Shown: in pieces, positions 55,453-63,160 of the stretch
Position numbering within the stretch: position 1 is the first letter of the stretch
How the letters are laid out: every line of letters starts with the position of its first letter
From: Phreatobacter sp.
GTDB taxonomy: Bacteria > Pseudomonadota > Alphaproteobacteria > Rhizobiales > Phreatobacteraceae
Assembly: GCF_022843985.1 (NCBI RefSeq)
Contig: NZ_JALHMP010000021.1
Location: 1 to 64,000 of the forward strand
Direction: 5' to 3'
DNA length: 64,000 nt
Position numbers and translations under genes: made by a program
The notes under the pieces: generated by a model
What the model was told of the DNA's origin: nothing
What the model saw: only the letters and a program-made list of their open reading frames with translations
Databases searched by the model: none

Positions 55453-55541
55453 CATGGGACAGGCCCCGTAACGTCACGCAGCCTTCGCACGAATCCGGTG
55501 CGTGCGACACGAAGGCCGGACACCGGACAGGGAGATGCAGG

Positions 55542-56417
55542 ATGACCAGAGCCGTGCTCGGCGTGATCGGAGGCTCCGGCATCTATGACCTGCCGGGTCT
55601 CGAAGGGCTTGAGGAGTTTGCCGTGTCCTCGCCCTGGGGCGAGGCCTCCGACGTCCTGCGCCGCGGGCGGATCGGCGCCACCGAGATCGTCTTCCTGCCG
55701 CGGCACGGGCGCGGGCATCGCTTCAGCCCGTCCGACATCAACTATCGCGCCAATATCGACGTGCTGAAGCGGGCCGGGGTGACCGATCTCGTGTCGCTGT
55801 CGGCGGTCGGCTCGTTCAAAGGCGATCTGCCGCCCGGCCATTTCGTGCTGGCGGACCAGTTCGTCGACCGGACCTATCTCCGCCCGTCGAGCTTCTTCGG
55901 CAAGGGCTGCGTGGCCCATGTGGCCTTTTCCCATCCGGTCGCGCCGCTGCTGCAGAAGCGGCTGGCGGCGGCGGCCGAGGCCGAGGGTATCGCCCACCAG
56001 ATCGGCGGCACGGCGGTGTGCATGGAGGGGCCCGCCTTCTCCACCCTGGCCGAGAGCCTGTTCCACAAGGGCCAGGGCTGGGATCTGATCGGGATGACCT
56101 CCATGCCCGAGGCCAAGCTCGCCCGCGAGGCGGAGATCTCCTATGCCTTCGTCGGCATGGTGACGGATTTCGACGCCTGGCACGAGGAGGTGGGCCCGGT
56201 GGACGTCTCGCAGGTGATCCATCACCTGCATTCCAACGCCGACAAGGGCCGCCGCCTCGTGGCGCGGCTCGCCCGCGACTTTCCCGCCGCGCACGAGCCG
56301 TGCCCGATCCATTCCGACCGGGCGCTCGAACATGCAGTCATCACCGCTGCCGAACACCGTGACCCGGCGCTTGTGGCCAAACTCGACGCCGTGGCCGGTC
56401 GCGTTCTGGTGCGCTGA
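55542..56417 (+). CDS. mtnP: S-methyl-5'-thioadenosine phosphorylase
   Basis: 291 residues. It opens VLGVIGGSGIYDLPGLEGLE, with PRHGRGHRFSPSDINYRANI, CMEGPAFSTLAES and GMTSMPEAKLAREAEISYAF, the purine phosphorylase signature with Met/Thr of MTAP. It splits methylthioadenosine in methionine salvage. The adenine it releases can be reused by Apt, encoded 379 bp further. GGGAG lies before the ATG. Confidence 0.93.
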   Translation: MTRAVLGVIGGSGIYDLPGLEGLEEFAVSSPWGEASDVLRRGRIGATEIVFLPRHGRGHRFSPSDINYRANIDVLKRAGVTDLVSLSAVGSFKGDLPPGHFVLADQFVDRTYLRPSSFFGKGCVAHVAFSHPVAPLLQKRLAAAAEAEGIAHQIGGTAVCMEGPAFSTLAESLFHKGQGWDLIGMTSMPEAKLAREAEISYAFVGMVTDFDAWHEEVGPVDVSQVIHHLHSNADKGRRLVARLARDFPAAHEPCPIHSDRALEHAVITAAEHRDPALVAKLDAVAGRVLVR

Positions 56418-56421
56418 GGCG

Positions 56422-56658
56422 TCAGAGCCAGCCGAAGGGGCCGCCGAAATAGCCGTCGCGCCAGGCTCCGAAGCCCCAGAAGAAGATGGCACCGACAAGG
56501 TTGAGGATGAGCGCCACCGCGATGAAGGCGGGAATGGCCGCCAATGCCGCCTTGAAGAAGAAGCCGACCAGCCGGGTGAAGGGAACGTCAATGGCGGTGA
56601 CGGTGATCGGGGTCGGCTGGTAGGGGGCCGGGCCGGCCGGTGCCTGCGGCATGGTCAT
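56422..56658 (-). CDS. Small one-helix membrane protein
   Basis: 78 residues. A Pro/Thr-rich N-terminus is followed by TRLVGFFFKAALAAIPAFIA and VALILNLVGAIFFWGFGAWR, one or two membrane helices, and a Gly/Phe-rich end. GGAGA precedes the start codon. Convergent with mtnP (4 bp). No family is assigned. Confidence 0.7.
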   Translation of the reverse strand: MTMPQAPAGPAPYQPTPITVTAIDVPFTRLVGFFFKAALAAIPAFIAVALILNLVGAIFFWGFGAWRDGYFGGPFGWL

Positions 56659-56795
56659 GGTGTGTCTCCATCGTCCTGGTCCGGCCTCCCCGCGCGATGG
56701 TCTGGGCAGGTTACCGTGTGCGCTAGAGTTAGAAGCGGCGTCGGTGTGGCGCCAATGAATTCGCGGTAAGGTTTCGCCGCCGACGGAGGGACAGC

Positions 56796-57335
56796 ATGGC
56801 CGAGGACGCGGATCTCAAGGCGACGGTGCGGACGATTCCGGACTATCCCAAGCCGGGCATCATGTTCCGCGACATTACCACGCTGCTCGGCGATGCCCGC
56901 GGCTTTCGACGTGCCGTCGACCTGCTGGTCCAGCCCTATGCCGGCGGCAAGATCGACCAGGTGGCGGGTATCGAGGCGCGGGGCTTCATTCTCGGCGGCG
57001 CCGTGGCCCACCAGCTCTCCGCCGGCTTCGTGCCCATCCGCAAGAAGGGCAAGCTGCCGCACCAGACCGTGCGCATGGCCTATGCGCTGGAATATGGCAC
57101 CGACGAGATGGAGATCCATGTCGACGCGATCCGCCCTGGCGAGAAGGTCATCCTGGTCGATGATCTCATCGCGACGGGCGGCACGGCAGAGGGCGCGGTG
57201 AAGCTCTTGCGCCAGATCGGCGCTGAGGTGGTGGCCGCCTGTTTCATCATCGACCTGCCGGACCTTGGCGGGGCGGACAAGCTCCGGGCCATGGGCGTGC
57301 CGGTGCGCACGCTGATGGCGTTTGGCGGGCATTGA
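56796..57335 (+). CDS. apt: Adenine phosphoribosyltransferase
   Basis: 179 residues. The opening [20 protein letters not shown], the [20 protein letters not shown] segment and the PRPP loop [18 protein letters not shown] identify Apt. It salvages adenine to AMP, and fits functionally with mtnP nearby although it has its own promoter region shared with the divergent small membrane protein. Confidence 0.95.
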   Translation: MAEDADLKATVRTIPDYPKPGIMFRDITTLLGDARGFRRAVDLLVQPYAGGKIDQVAGIEARGFILGGAVAHQLSAGFVPIRKKGKLPHQTVRMAYALEYGTDEMEIHVDAIRPGEKVILVDDLIATGGTAEGAVKLLRQIGAEVVAACFIIDLPDLGGADKLRAMGVPVRTLMAFGGH

Positions 57336-57449
57336 GGGACCCATCACCAATGGAGGTGGATGGCGCCGCTCGCCCCTGCCGTTGGCGGACAGAGCCCGCA
57401 TTGCAGCCGGCTGCTTGGTATTACGGGCCGTTGGTCGGCCGCCGGCGCC

Positions 57450-58352
57450 TCACAACCGCCAGGGGCTGGCGCTGAACCTGGCGCTGACGAAGTCGAGGAA
57501 GGCGCGCACCTTGGGGAGCCTCTGGCGCCCCGGCGGAAAGACCAGGTGCATGGGAATCGGATCATCGACATGGGTGTCCGGGAGAAGCCGGACCAGGCGC
57601 CCCTCGCGGATCGACGGGGCGGCCAGCATGTCTCCGACCCGTGCAATGCCCAGGTCAGCGAGAGCAAGGGCCAAGGCTCCTTCCGCCGTGCCGATGCGGA
57701 CCGGTCCCTGCACGGTGATCTGGCTGAGTTGGCCGTCCTCCCGAAAGGGCCAGCGCGCCATATCCGCCGTGGTGGTGATGGCAAGGCAGGCGTGACGGGC
57801 AAGATCGGCCGGCCGTTTCGGAACGCCGTGGCGCTCCAGGTAGGCGGGGGAGGCGACAATGACGCGGCGGATCTCGGCGAAGCGACGGGCGACGAGGCGC
57901 TCGTCGGTGACCGGGCCGGTGCGGATGGCCACGTCCAGTTCCTCGCCGATGACATCGCAGATGCGGTCCTCGACCGTCAGATCGAGACGGATATCCGGAT
58001 AGGCGGCACCGAAGGCGACGAGGGCGGGGGCGAGCTGGCGCATGGCGAAGCTGATGCCGGAATTGACGCGGAGCCTGCCCTGGGGACGCCCGCCGCTCGC
58101 CATCGCCACAGCTTCGGCATCGTCGATCGCGCCGATGATGCGGCGGGCGGAATCGAGGTAGTCCTGCCCGGCCGGCGTCGGGACGATGCGCCGGGTTGTG
58201 CGCTCGAGCAGGCGGACACCGAGCCTCTGCTCCAGCCGCGTGATAGCCTTGGAGACGGCCGATGGCGTCACGCCAAGATGCACTGCGGCGGCGGTGAAAC
58301 CGCCGCGGTCGACCGCGGCGACCAGAATCTCCATCGCTTCGGCACGGTCCAT
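57450..58352 (-). CDS. LysR-family transcriptional regulator
   Basis: 300 residues. The winged helix-turn-helix is at the N-terminus (MDRAEAMEILVAAVDRGGFT, LGVTPSAVSKAITRLEQRLG, LLERTTRRIVPT), followed by the two-lobed effector domain. No nearby divergent target gene can be named; the flanking genes are apt and two MaoC genes. The start at 58352 has GGAGG six bases upstream; longer frames reach 58412. Confidence 0.92.
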   Translation of the reverse strand: MDRAEAMEILVAAVDRGGFTAAAVHLGVTPSAVSKAITRLEQRLGVRLLERTTRRIVPTPAGQDYLDSARRIIGAIDDAEAVAMASGGRPQGRLRVNSGISFAMRQLAPALVAFGAAYPDIRLDLTVEDRICDVIGEELDVAIRTGPVTDERLVARRFAEIRRVIVASPAYLERHGVPKRPADLARHACLAITTTADMARWPFREDGQLSQITVQGPVRIGTAEGALALALADLGIARVGDMLAAPSIREGRLVRLLPDTHVDDPIPMHLVFPPGRQRLPKVRAFLDFVSARFSASPWRL

Positions 58353-58459
58353 TGGTGCCTCCAGTTCCAGAATGAGTGGAACCATAGCCTGATTATCCAC
58401 CGTGCGGAACAAGCCTAGCCTTCCTCCGTCACCATGATGGCGACGCAGGAGACTTCGCG

Positions 58460-58732
58460 ATGGACCCTCGGACCGATCACCGGGACGGTTTCAACTATGA
58501 GGAAGCACGACGCCGGGCGCAGCGCGAGCGCGCGCTCGCCTGGCGTTCCGGGTGGCGATGGCTTTGGCAACTGTTCGGGCGCCCGCCGCGCCCTCACAGC
58601 GGCACGAAGACCGAGCCGTCGAACGAAAACACCAGTTCGCCCCGCTGGTTCTCGCCGGTGTTGAGGGAGAAGACGATGCCCCAGCCCGGGCGCGAGGCCA
58701 GCGGCCGCTTGGACACATATTCGGTGAAGTAG
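58460..58732 (+). CDS. Possible small basic protein overlapping a MaoC gene
   Basis: Up to 90 residues beginning MDPRTDHRDGFNYEEARRRA, with a basic, Trp-rich stretch (LAWRSGWRWLWQLFGRPPRP). AGGAG lies nine bases before the ATG and the first 45 codons have the usual bias. The second half overlaps 139 bases of the opposite-strand MaoC gene, where the bias disappears. The first half may be a real gene whose stop codon was lost or lies further than usual. Confidence 0.4.
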   Translation: MDPRTDHRDGFNYEEARRRAQRERALAWRSGWRWLWQLFGRPPRPHSGTKTEPSNENTSSPRWFSPVLREKTMPQPGREASGRLDTYSVK

Positions 58733-59055
58733 GTCACCGTGTCGCCGGCACGGACCGGCCGCGGCCATTTCAGGTTCTTGAAGCCGCCGGAGGGGCCGTT
58801 CCATTGCGGCGGCAGGCCCTTGGCCGCGCGGTCGGTGGCGATGCGCTGGGACTGCTCGACGCGCATGCGCATCCAGACGCTGCCGGTGTGCCAGCCGGAG
58901 GCCACCAGGCCGCCGAAATGGGTGGCGGCGCCGCCTTCCTCCGACAGGTGGAAGGGCTGGGGATCGTAGAGCCGCGCGAAGCCGATGATGGCCTCCGGCG
59001 TGAAGGTGTAGGCGCCGAGACGTTCCCGTTCGCCGAGGACGATGTCGTCATACAT
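58594..59055 (-). CDS. MaoC-like hydratase, second of a pair
   Basis: 153 residues, the hot-dog fold: YTFTPEAIIGFARLYDPQPF (the D-x-x-P-x-H motif as YDPQPFHL), then GGLVASGWHTGSVWMRMRVE and RPVRAGDTVTYFTEYVSKRP. Likely hydratase of an enoyl-CoA or a subunit of a two-part enzyme with its neighbour. Start at 59055, one base after the neighbour's stop codon. Confidence 0.85.
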   Translation of the reverse strand: MYDDIVLGERERLGAYTFTPEAIIGFARLYDPQPFHLSEEGGAATHFGGLVASGWHTGSVWMRMRVEQSQRIATDRAAKGLPPQWNGPSGGFKNLKWPRPVRAGDTVTYFTEYVSKRPLASRPGWGIVFSLNTGENQRGELVFSFDGSVFVPL

Positions 59056-59056
59056 G

Positions 59057-59527
59057 TCAGGCTGCGTCCTGGCTGCGCCGGGCAAAGAAGATCGGATTGG
59101 TCTGTTCCATGACCACCTCGCCCTTCTGGTTCATCAGGTCGAAGCGGAAACGCACCACGCCGCGGTCGGGCCTGGAGGCTGACGGCCGGGCGTCGAGGAT
59201 CTCGCGGCGGACGGAGAGCACATCGCCGGGAAAGACCGGGCGGATCCACTTCACCTCATCAATGCCGGGCGAGCCGATGGAGGTGGAGCCGTCCATGAAG
59301 TGGTCGAACATCATGCGCATCAGGATCGAACAGGTGTGCCAGCCTGACGCGGCGAGGCCGCCCAGCATGGAGGCGCGGCCCGCCTCATCGTCGAGATGGA
59401 AGGGCTGGGGGTCGAACTGGCTGGCGAAGGCGATCACCTCCTCCTTCGTCACCGCATAGGCGCCGAAGGTGGTGATCTCGCCGGGGACGAAATCCTCGAA
59501 GGCGGGATAGGGCGTGCCTGTCATCAT
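59057..59527 (-). CDS. MaoC-like hydratase, first of a pair
   Basis: 156 residues of the same fold: AYAVTKEEVIAFASQFDPQP (FDPQPFHLDDE), GGLAASGWHTCSILMRMMFD and RPVFPGDVLSVRREILDARP. It is clearly a paralogue of the next gene, and the pair may form a heterodimeric (R)-specific hydratase. The start could be the first or second of two adjacent ATGs. Confidence 0.85.
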   Translation of the reverse strand: MMTGTPYPAFEDFVPGEITTFGAYAVTKEEVIAFASQFDPQPFHLDDEAGRASMLGGLAASGWHTCSILMRMMFDHFMDGSTSIGSPGIDEVKWIRPVFPGDVLSVRREILDARPSASRPDRGVVRFRFDLMNQKGEVVMEQTNPIFFARRSQDAA

Positions 59528-59654
59528 GGCATCCGGCGCTTTGGCTTTTCCGCCTTATGCCGGAAACGAAGGGTTTCGTCGCGCTGGACCTTCGGCCGAG
59601 TTGGGGGAGGAGTGACGGCGCGTTTGAGCCGGAGCAACCTGCAGAGCGCAAACG

Positions 59655-59699
59655 CGTCCTTCGAGGCTCGGCCAAGTGGCCTCGCTCCTCAGGATGAGG
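59655..59699 (+). repeat. REP-like palindromic repeat, copy 1
   Basis: A 45-base imperfect palindrome running from GCGTCCTTCGAGGCTCGGCC to CTCCTCAGGATGAG. It matches the second copy in inverted order but for one extra base. The pattern (C/T)CCTGAGGAG ... GAGGC(C/T)TC(G/A)AAGGA is of a kind I recall in Bradyrhizobium-like genomes. Confidence 0.8.
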
Positions 59700-59762
59700 A
59701 ATGTTCGAGCGCTGCACGACGCCCGTCGACGCCACAGCCGTCGGTCCCCGTCACTACCCTTC

Positions 59763-59806
59763 TCATCCTGAGGAGCGAGGCCACTTGGCCGAGCCTCAAG
59801 GACGCA
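59763..59806 (-). repeat. REP-like palindromic repeat, copy 2
   Basis: A 44-base imperfect palindrome, inverted relative to the first copy and 63 bases away. Arms of both copies can pair to form a long hairpin. Confidence 0.8.
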
Positions 59807-59901
59807 CTTGGGTCGTGCCGTAAGGTGCGGCCCTGCGCCGGGGCCGAATGCCGGGCGAGTGGCCGAGGATTTATGCGCAGGGGGCCCACCCCCCTCGCGC
59901 C

Positions 59902-60999
59902 TCAATTGGCGAAGCGGAAATGCAGCACGTCGCCGTCGGCGACGACATAGTCCTTGCCTTCGAGGCGGAGCTTGCCGGCGTCGCGGGCCCCCGCCTCGCC
60001 GCCCAGCGCCGTGTAGTCGGCGAAGGCGATGGTTTCGGCGCGGATGAAGCCCTTCTCGAAATCGGTGTGGATCACCCCGGCCGCCCCCGGCGCCTTGGTG
60101 CCCCTGGTGATGGTCCAGGCGCGTGCCTCCTTGGGGCCCACGGTGAAATAGGTGACGAGGGCGAGGAGCTCGTAGCCGGCCCGGATGACCCGGTTGAGGC
60201 CGGGCTCGGCGAGGCCGACGGCCTCGAGGAAATCGTTTTGGTCCTCGGCCGCCATGACGGCGATCTCGCTCTCGATCTTGGCGGAGACGACAACGGCCTT
60301 GGCGCCCTCGGCCTTGGCCCGCGCGAAGACGCGGGCCGAGAAGCTGTTGCCCTGGTCGGCGGAGGCCTCTTCGACATTGCAGACATAGAGAACGGGCTTC
60401 GACGTGAGGAGGTTCAGCATCGCGAAGGTCTTCGCCTCCTCCGGCTTGACCTCGGTCATGCGGGCGGGGCGGCCGTCGCGCAGGTGGACCAGGGCGCGGT
60501 TGATCAGGTCGACCTGCTCCTTGGCCTCCTTGTCGCCGCCCTTGGCCTTCTTCTCGAGGCTGACGACCCGCTTTTCCAGGCTCTCGAGGTCGGCGAGCAT
60601 CAACTCGGTCTCGATGGTCTCGATATCGGCGATCGGGTCGACCTTGCCCTCGACATGGGTGATATCGCCGTCCTCGAAGCAGCGGACGACATGGGCGATG
60701 GCGTCGACTTCACGGATATTGGCGAGGAACTGGTTGCCGAGCCCCTCGCCCTTGGAGGCGCCGCGAACGATGCCGGCAATGTCGACGAAGGTGATGCGGG
60801 TCGGGATGATCTGCTGCGACTTGCCGATGGCCGCGAGCTGGTCAAGGCGCGGGTCGGGCACAGCGACGTCACCGACATTCGGCTCGATCGTGCAGAACGG
60901 GTAATTGGCCGCCTGCGCTGCCGCAGTCTGCGTCAGGGCGTTGAAGAGGGTCGACTTGCCGACGTTCGGCAGGCCGACGATGCCGCATTTGAAACCCAT
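59902..60999 (-). CDS. ychF: Redox-regulated ATPase YchF
   Basis: 365 residues, an Obg-like P-loop ATPase: GLPNVGKSTLFNALTQT, DIAGIVRGASKGEGLGNQFL and the specificity loop NVEEAS in place of NKxD, which favours ATP. The C-terminal TGS-like end has KGFIRAETIAFADY. It binds ribosomes and affects stress responses and translation. The ATG at 60999 is the family start. pth follows upstream by 64 bp on the same strand. Confidence 0.95.
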   Translation of the reverse strand: MGFKCGIVGLPNVGKSTLFNALTQTAAAQAANYPFCTIEPNVGDVAVPDPRLDQLAAIGKSQQIIPTRITFVDIAGIVRGASKGEGLGNQFLANIREVDAIAHVVRCFEDGDITHVEGKVDPIADIETIETELMLADLESLEKRVVSLEKKAKGGDKEAKEQVDLINRALVHLRDGRPARMTEVKPEEAKTFAMLNLLTSKPVLYVCNVEEASADQGNSFSARVFARAKAEGAKAVVVSAKIESEIAVMAAEDQNDFLEAVGLAEPGLNRVIRAGYELLALVTYFTVGPKEARAWTITRGTKAPGAAGVIHTDFEKGFIRAETIAFADYTALGGEAGARDAGKLRLEGKDYVVADGDVLHFRFAN

Positions 61000-61063
61000 G
61001 GGAGGTCCGATCTGAAACTGTGCCGCCTTGTCGAATGCATGGCGGGGGGTGTCAAGGGAGAGG

Positions 61064-61687
61064 TCAGGCTTTCGGCGCGTCCTTCGCCTCACCGGGACGC
61101 TTCACCTCACCCCAGCCGCGGCCCTCCATGGCGAGGTGGATGCGGTTCTGGAAGGCGACGTCCTCGCCGGCGGCGAGCAACTCGGCATGGTCGGCGCAGG
61201 CGTCGCAGAGGTCCTCCACCCAGGGCATCTCAGCCTTGGCGAAGTCATTGAGCACATAGGCATGGACCAGCGCCTTGTCGCCGGGATGACCGATACCCAT
61301 GCGCACGCGGCGGTAGTCGTTGCCGCACTGGGCGGTGATCGAGCGCAGGCCGTTATGGCCGGCATTGCCGCCGCCGGTCTTCACCCGCAGCCTGGCGGGG
61401 GGAAGGTCAAGCTCGTCGTGGAAGATGACGACCGCGGCGAGATCGATCTTGAAGAAGCGCATGGCCTCGCCGACGGCCCGGCCGCTCTCGTTCATATAGG
61501 TGCCGGGCATCAGCAGCAGCACCTTGTGCGCACCGACGGCGCCTTCCGCACAGAGCCCCTGGAAGCGCTGCCGCCAGGGGCCGAAGCGATGGCGGCGGTG
61601 GATCGCGGCGGCTGCCATGAAGCCGATATTGTGCCGGTTGTTCTGGTACTTCGCCCCGGGATTGCCGAGGCCTGCCATGAGGATCAT
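61064..61687 (-). CDS. pth: Peptidyl-tRNA hydrolase
   Basis: 207 residues. [20 protein letters not shown] carries the catalytic histidine H19 and Asn 9, and [36 protein letters not shown] and GHNGLRSI are all present. It frees tRNAs from stalled peptides. It sits between ychF and rplY, a common arrangement. Confidence 0.95.
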   Translation of the reverse strand: MILMAGLGNPGAKYQNNRHNIGFMAAAAIHRRHRFGPWRQRFQGLCAEGAVGAHKVLLLMPGTYMNESGRAVGEAMRFFKIDLAAVVIFHDELDLPPARLRVKTGGGNAGHNGLRSITAQCGNDYRRVRMGIGHPGDKALVHAYVLNDFAKAEMPWVEDLCDACADHAELLAAGEDVAFQNRIHLAMEGRGWGEVKRPGEAKDAPKA

Positions 61688-61723
61688 CGGTCCTAGTCCG
61701 TCAGCTGCCGAGGGTCTGGCCTC

Positions 61724-61757
61724 AAACGAAAGGGGCGCCCCGCTTGAGGGCGCCCCG
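61724..61757 (-). terminator. Terminator between rplY and pth
   Basis: On the minus strand a stem GGGGCGCCC / GGGCGCCCC with a seven-base loop is followed by TTTCGTTTG. It lies 37 bp past the end of rplY and 37 bp before pth, so pth and ychF probably have a promoter of their own or receive only part of the rplY transcript. Confidence 0.65.
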
Positions 61758-61793
61758 ATGCGGGAAACTTGCGGGGCGCGGGGCCCCGGCGGA

Positions 61794-62405
61794 TCATTTC
61801 TTGGCGGCAGGTGCAGGGGCCGCCGCCGGGGCGGGCTCTGCCTCGGCCGGCGCCATGACCGACAGGATCGTGACGTTTTCCTTGGTCGCCGGGCGGGTGC
61901 CGGCCGGCAGCTTGATGTCGGCAATATGCAGCGTGTCGCCGATGCCCATGCCGGAGATGTCGATCTCGACGCCGTCCGGGATATGGTCGGCGTTGCACAG
62001 CAGCGACAGCGAATGGAGAACGAGATTCACCGTGCCGCCGAGTTTCACGCCGGGCGCGGTATCGGCACCATGGATGTGGATCGGAATGTCGACGCTGATC
62101 TCGGCACCGGCGCCGAGGCGCAGGAAGTCGACATGGACAGGCGTGTCCTTGACCGGATCGAGCTGGTAGTCGCGCGGGATGACGCGGTGCTTCTCGCCGT
62201 CGACCTCGAGGGTGAAGACGGTCGACTTGAAGTGTCCGGCGTAGATCCGCAGGTGAAGGGTCTTGTAGTCGAGCGAGATCAGCACGGGGGGCTTCTTGTC
62301 CCCGTAGATGACGCCGGGCACGCGGCCCAGACGACGTTCAGCGCGTGCGGCCCCCTTGCCGCCCTTCGCGCGGACCGTCGCCGACAACGTTTCGTTGGCA
62401 GCCAT
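61794..62405 (-). CDS. rplY: 50S ribosomal protein bL25 (Ctc type)
   Basis: 203 residues, the long form with the general-stress-protein Ctc domain. It opens [20 protein letters not shown] and contains [40 protein letters not shown] and [19 protein letters not shown]. It binds 5S rRNA. The end is an Ala/Pro-rich tail. GGAG lies before the ATG. Confidence 0.95.
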   Translation of the reverse strand: MAANETLSATVRAKGGKGAARAERRLGRVPGVIYGDKKPPVLISLDYKTLHLRIYAGHFKSTVFTLEVDGEKHRVIPRDYQLDPVKDTPVHVDFLRLGAGAEISVDIPIHIHGADTAPGVKLGGTVNLVLHSLSLLCNADHIPDGVEIDISGMGIGDTLHIADIKLPAGTRPATKENVTILSVMAPAEAEPAPAAAPAPAAKK

Positions 62406-62664
62406 GGTCGTGTTCTCCAAAAGAAAGACCCATGGCGGGAGCCTCCAGGGGTGCGGAGAATGCCACGGGACGGCCGGCCTATAGCGGAAATGGGGGGGAG
62501 GGGCAAGCGGGCCGGGATGGCCGGCCGCCTGCAACAAGGGCGCGGACCCACGCAGCAGGATGGACACAGAACCATGGGACGGTCGAAGCTGCGGTGAGGT
62601 ATAGCGCCGGGCCGCACGGTCCTACGGCGGCCGAGGCCCGGCCGGGCGTGACGGGAGACATGAC

Positions 62665-63156
62665 ATGCGGGCTGCGCTGATCATCGGCATGACGCTGGCG
62701 GCGACGGGCGTTGCGGAAGCGGGGCCGGTCTTCGACCGTCTGACGGGATCGTCGGTCAGGACCGATCCCTGTTTCGCCCGCGCCTATGACGCGGATCACC
62801 TCGCTCGCAACCCGCGGCAGAGGGTGGTGCGTTTCCATCTGGTGCGCGCGCGGGTGGACGTCGCGGACGAGAACCGCCCGCAGCGTTTCACCGTCCGCGT
62901 CGGCTTCCGCCTGCGCAACGACCGCGACGTCTACGAGACCAATGCCATCTGCACGGGGAACGGTACCCTGGCCGACTGTAGCGGGGAGGGCGATACCGGA
63001 GTCTTCCGCGTGATCCTCGCCGGTGAGGCGCTGCGCGTCGAGGTGGAGCGGCTCGAGGTCGAGGGCCGACGCGGGTCCAGTCCCGACCTCGCCCGCAGCG
63101 ACGACCGGGTGTTCCTGCTGCGCCCCGCAGCCGCCGCCGCTTGCGCGGCCGGCTGA
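62665..63156 (+). CDS. Secreted protein of unknown function
   Basis: 163 residues. Signal peptide MRAALIIGMTLAATGVAEAG, then a mature beta-rich protein with RVVRFHLVRARVDVADENRP and TVRVGFRLRNDRDVYETNAI and two cysteines (AICTGNGTLADC) likely to pair. No family recognised. GGGAG lies seven bases before the ATG. It converges on the next gene. Confidence 0.7.
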   Translation: MRAALIIGMTLAATGVAEAGPVFDRLTGSSVRTDPCFARAYDADHLARNPRQRVVRFHLVRARVDVADENRPQRFTVRVGFRLRNDRDVYETNAICTGNGTLADCSGEGDTGVFRVILAGEALRVEVERLEVEGRRGSSPDLARSDDRVFLLRPAAAAACAAG

Positions 63157-63160
63157 GCGA

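Larger units (their letters stand above)
59528..59901. other. Non-coding region with REP-like repeats
   Basis: 374 bases between the MaoC pair and ychF, all on the minus strand. It contains the two repeats listed below and short frames without coding bias. Nothing else is seen. Confidence 0.7.

Noticed and set aside
55455-55541. SAM-type riboswitch before mtnP
   Set aside because: The leader is short and contains inverted repeats, but no known SAM riboswitch core could be lined up.
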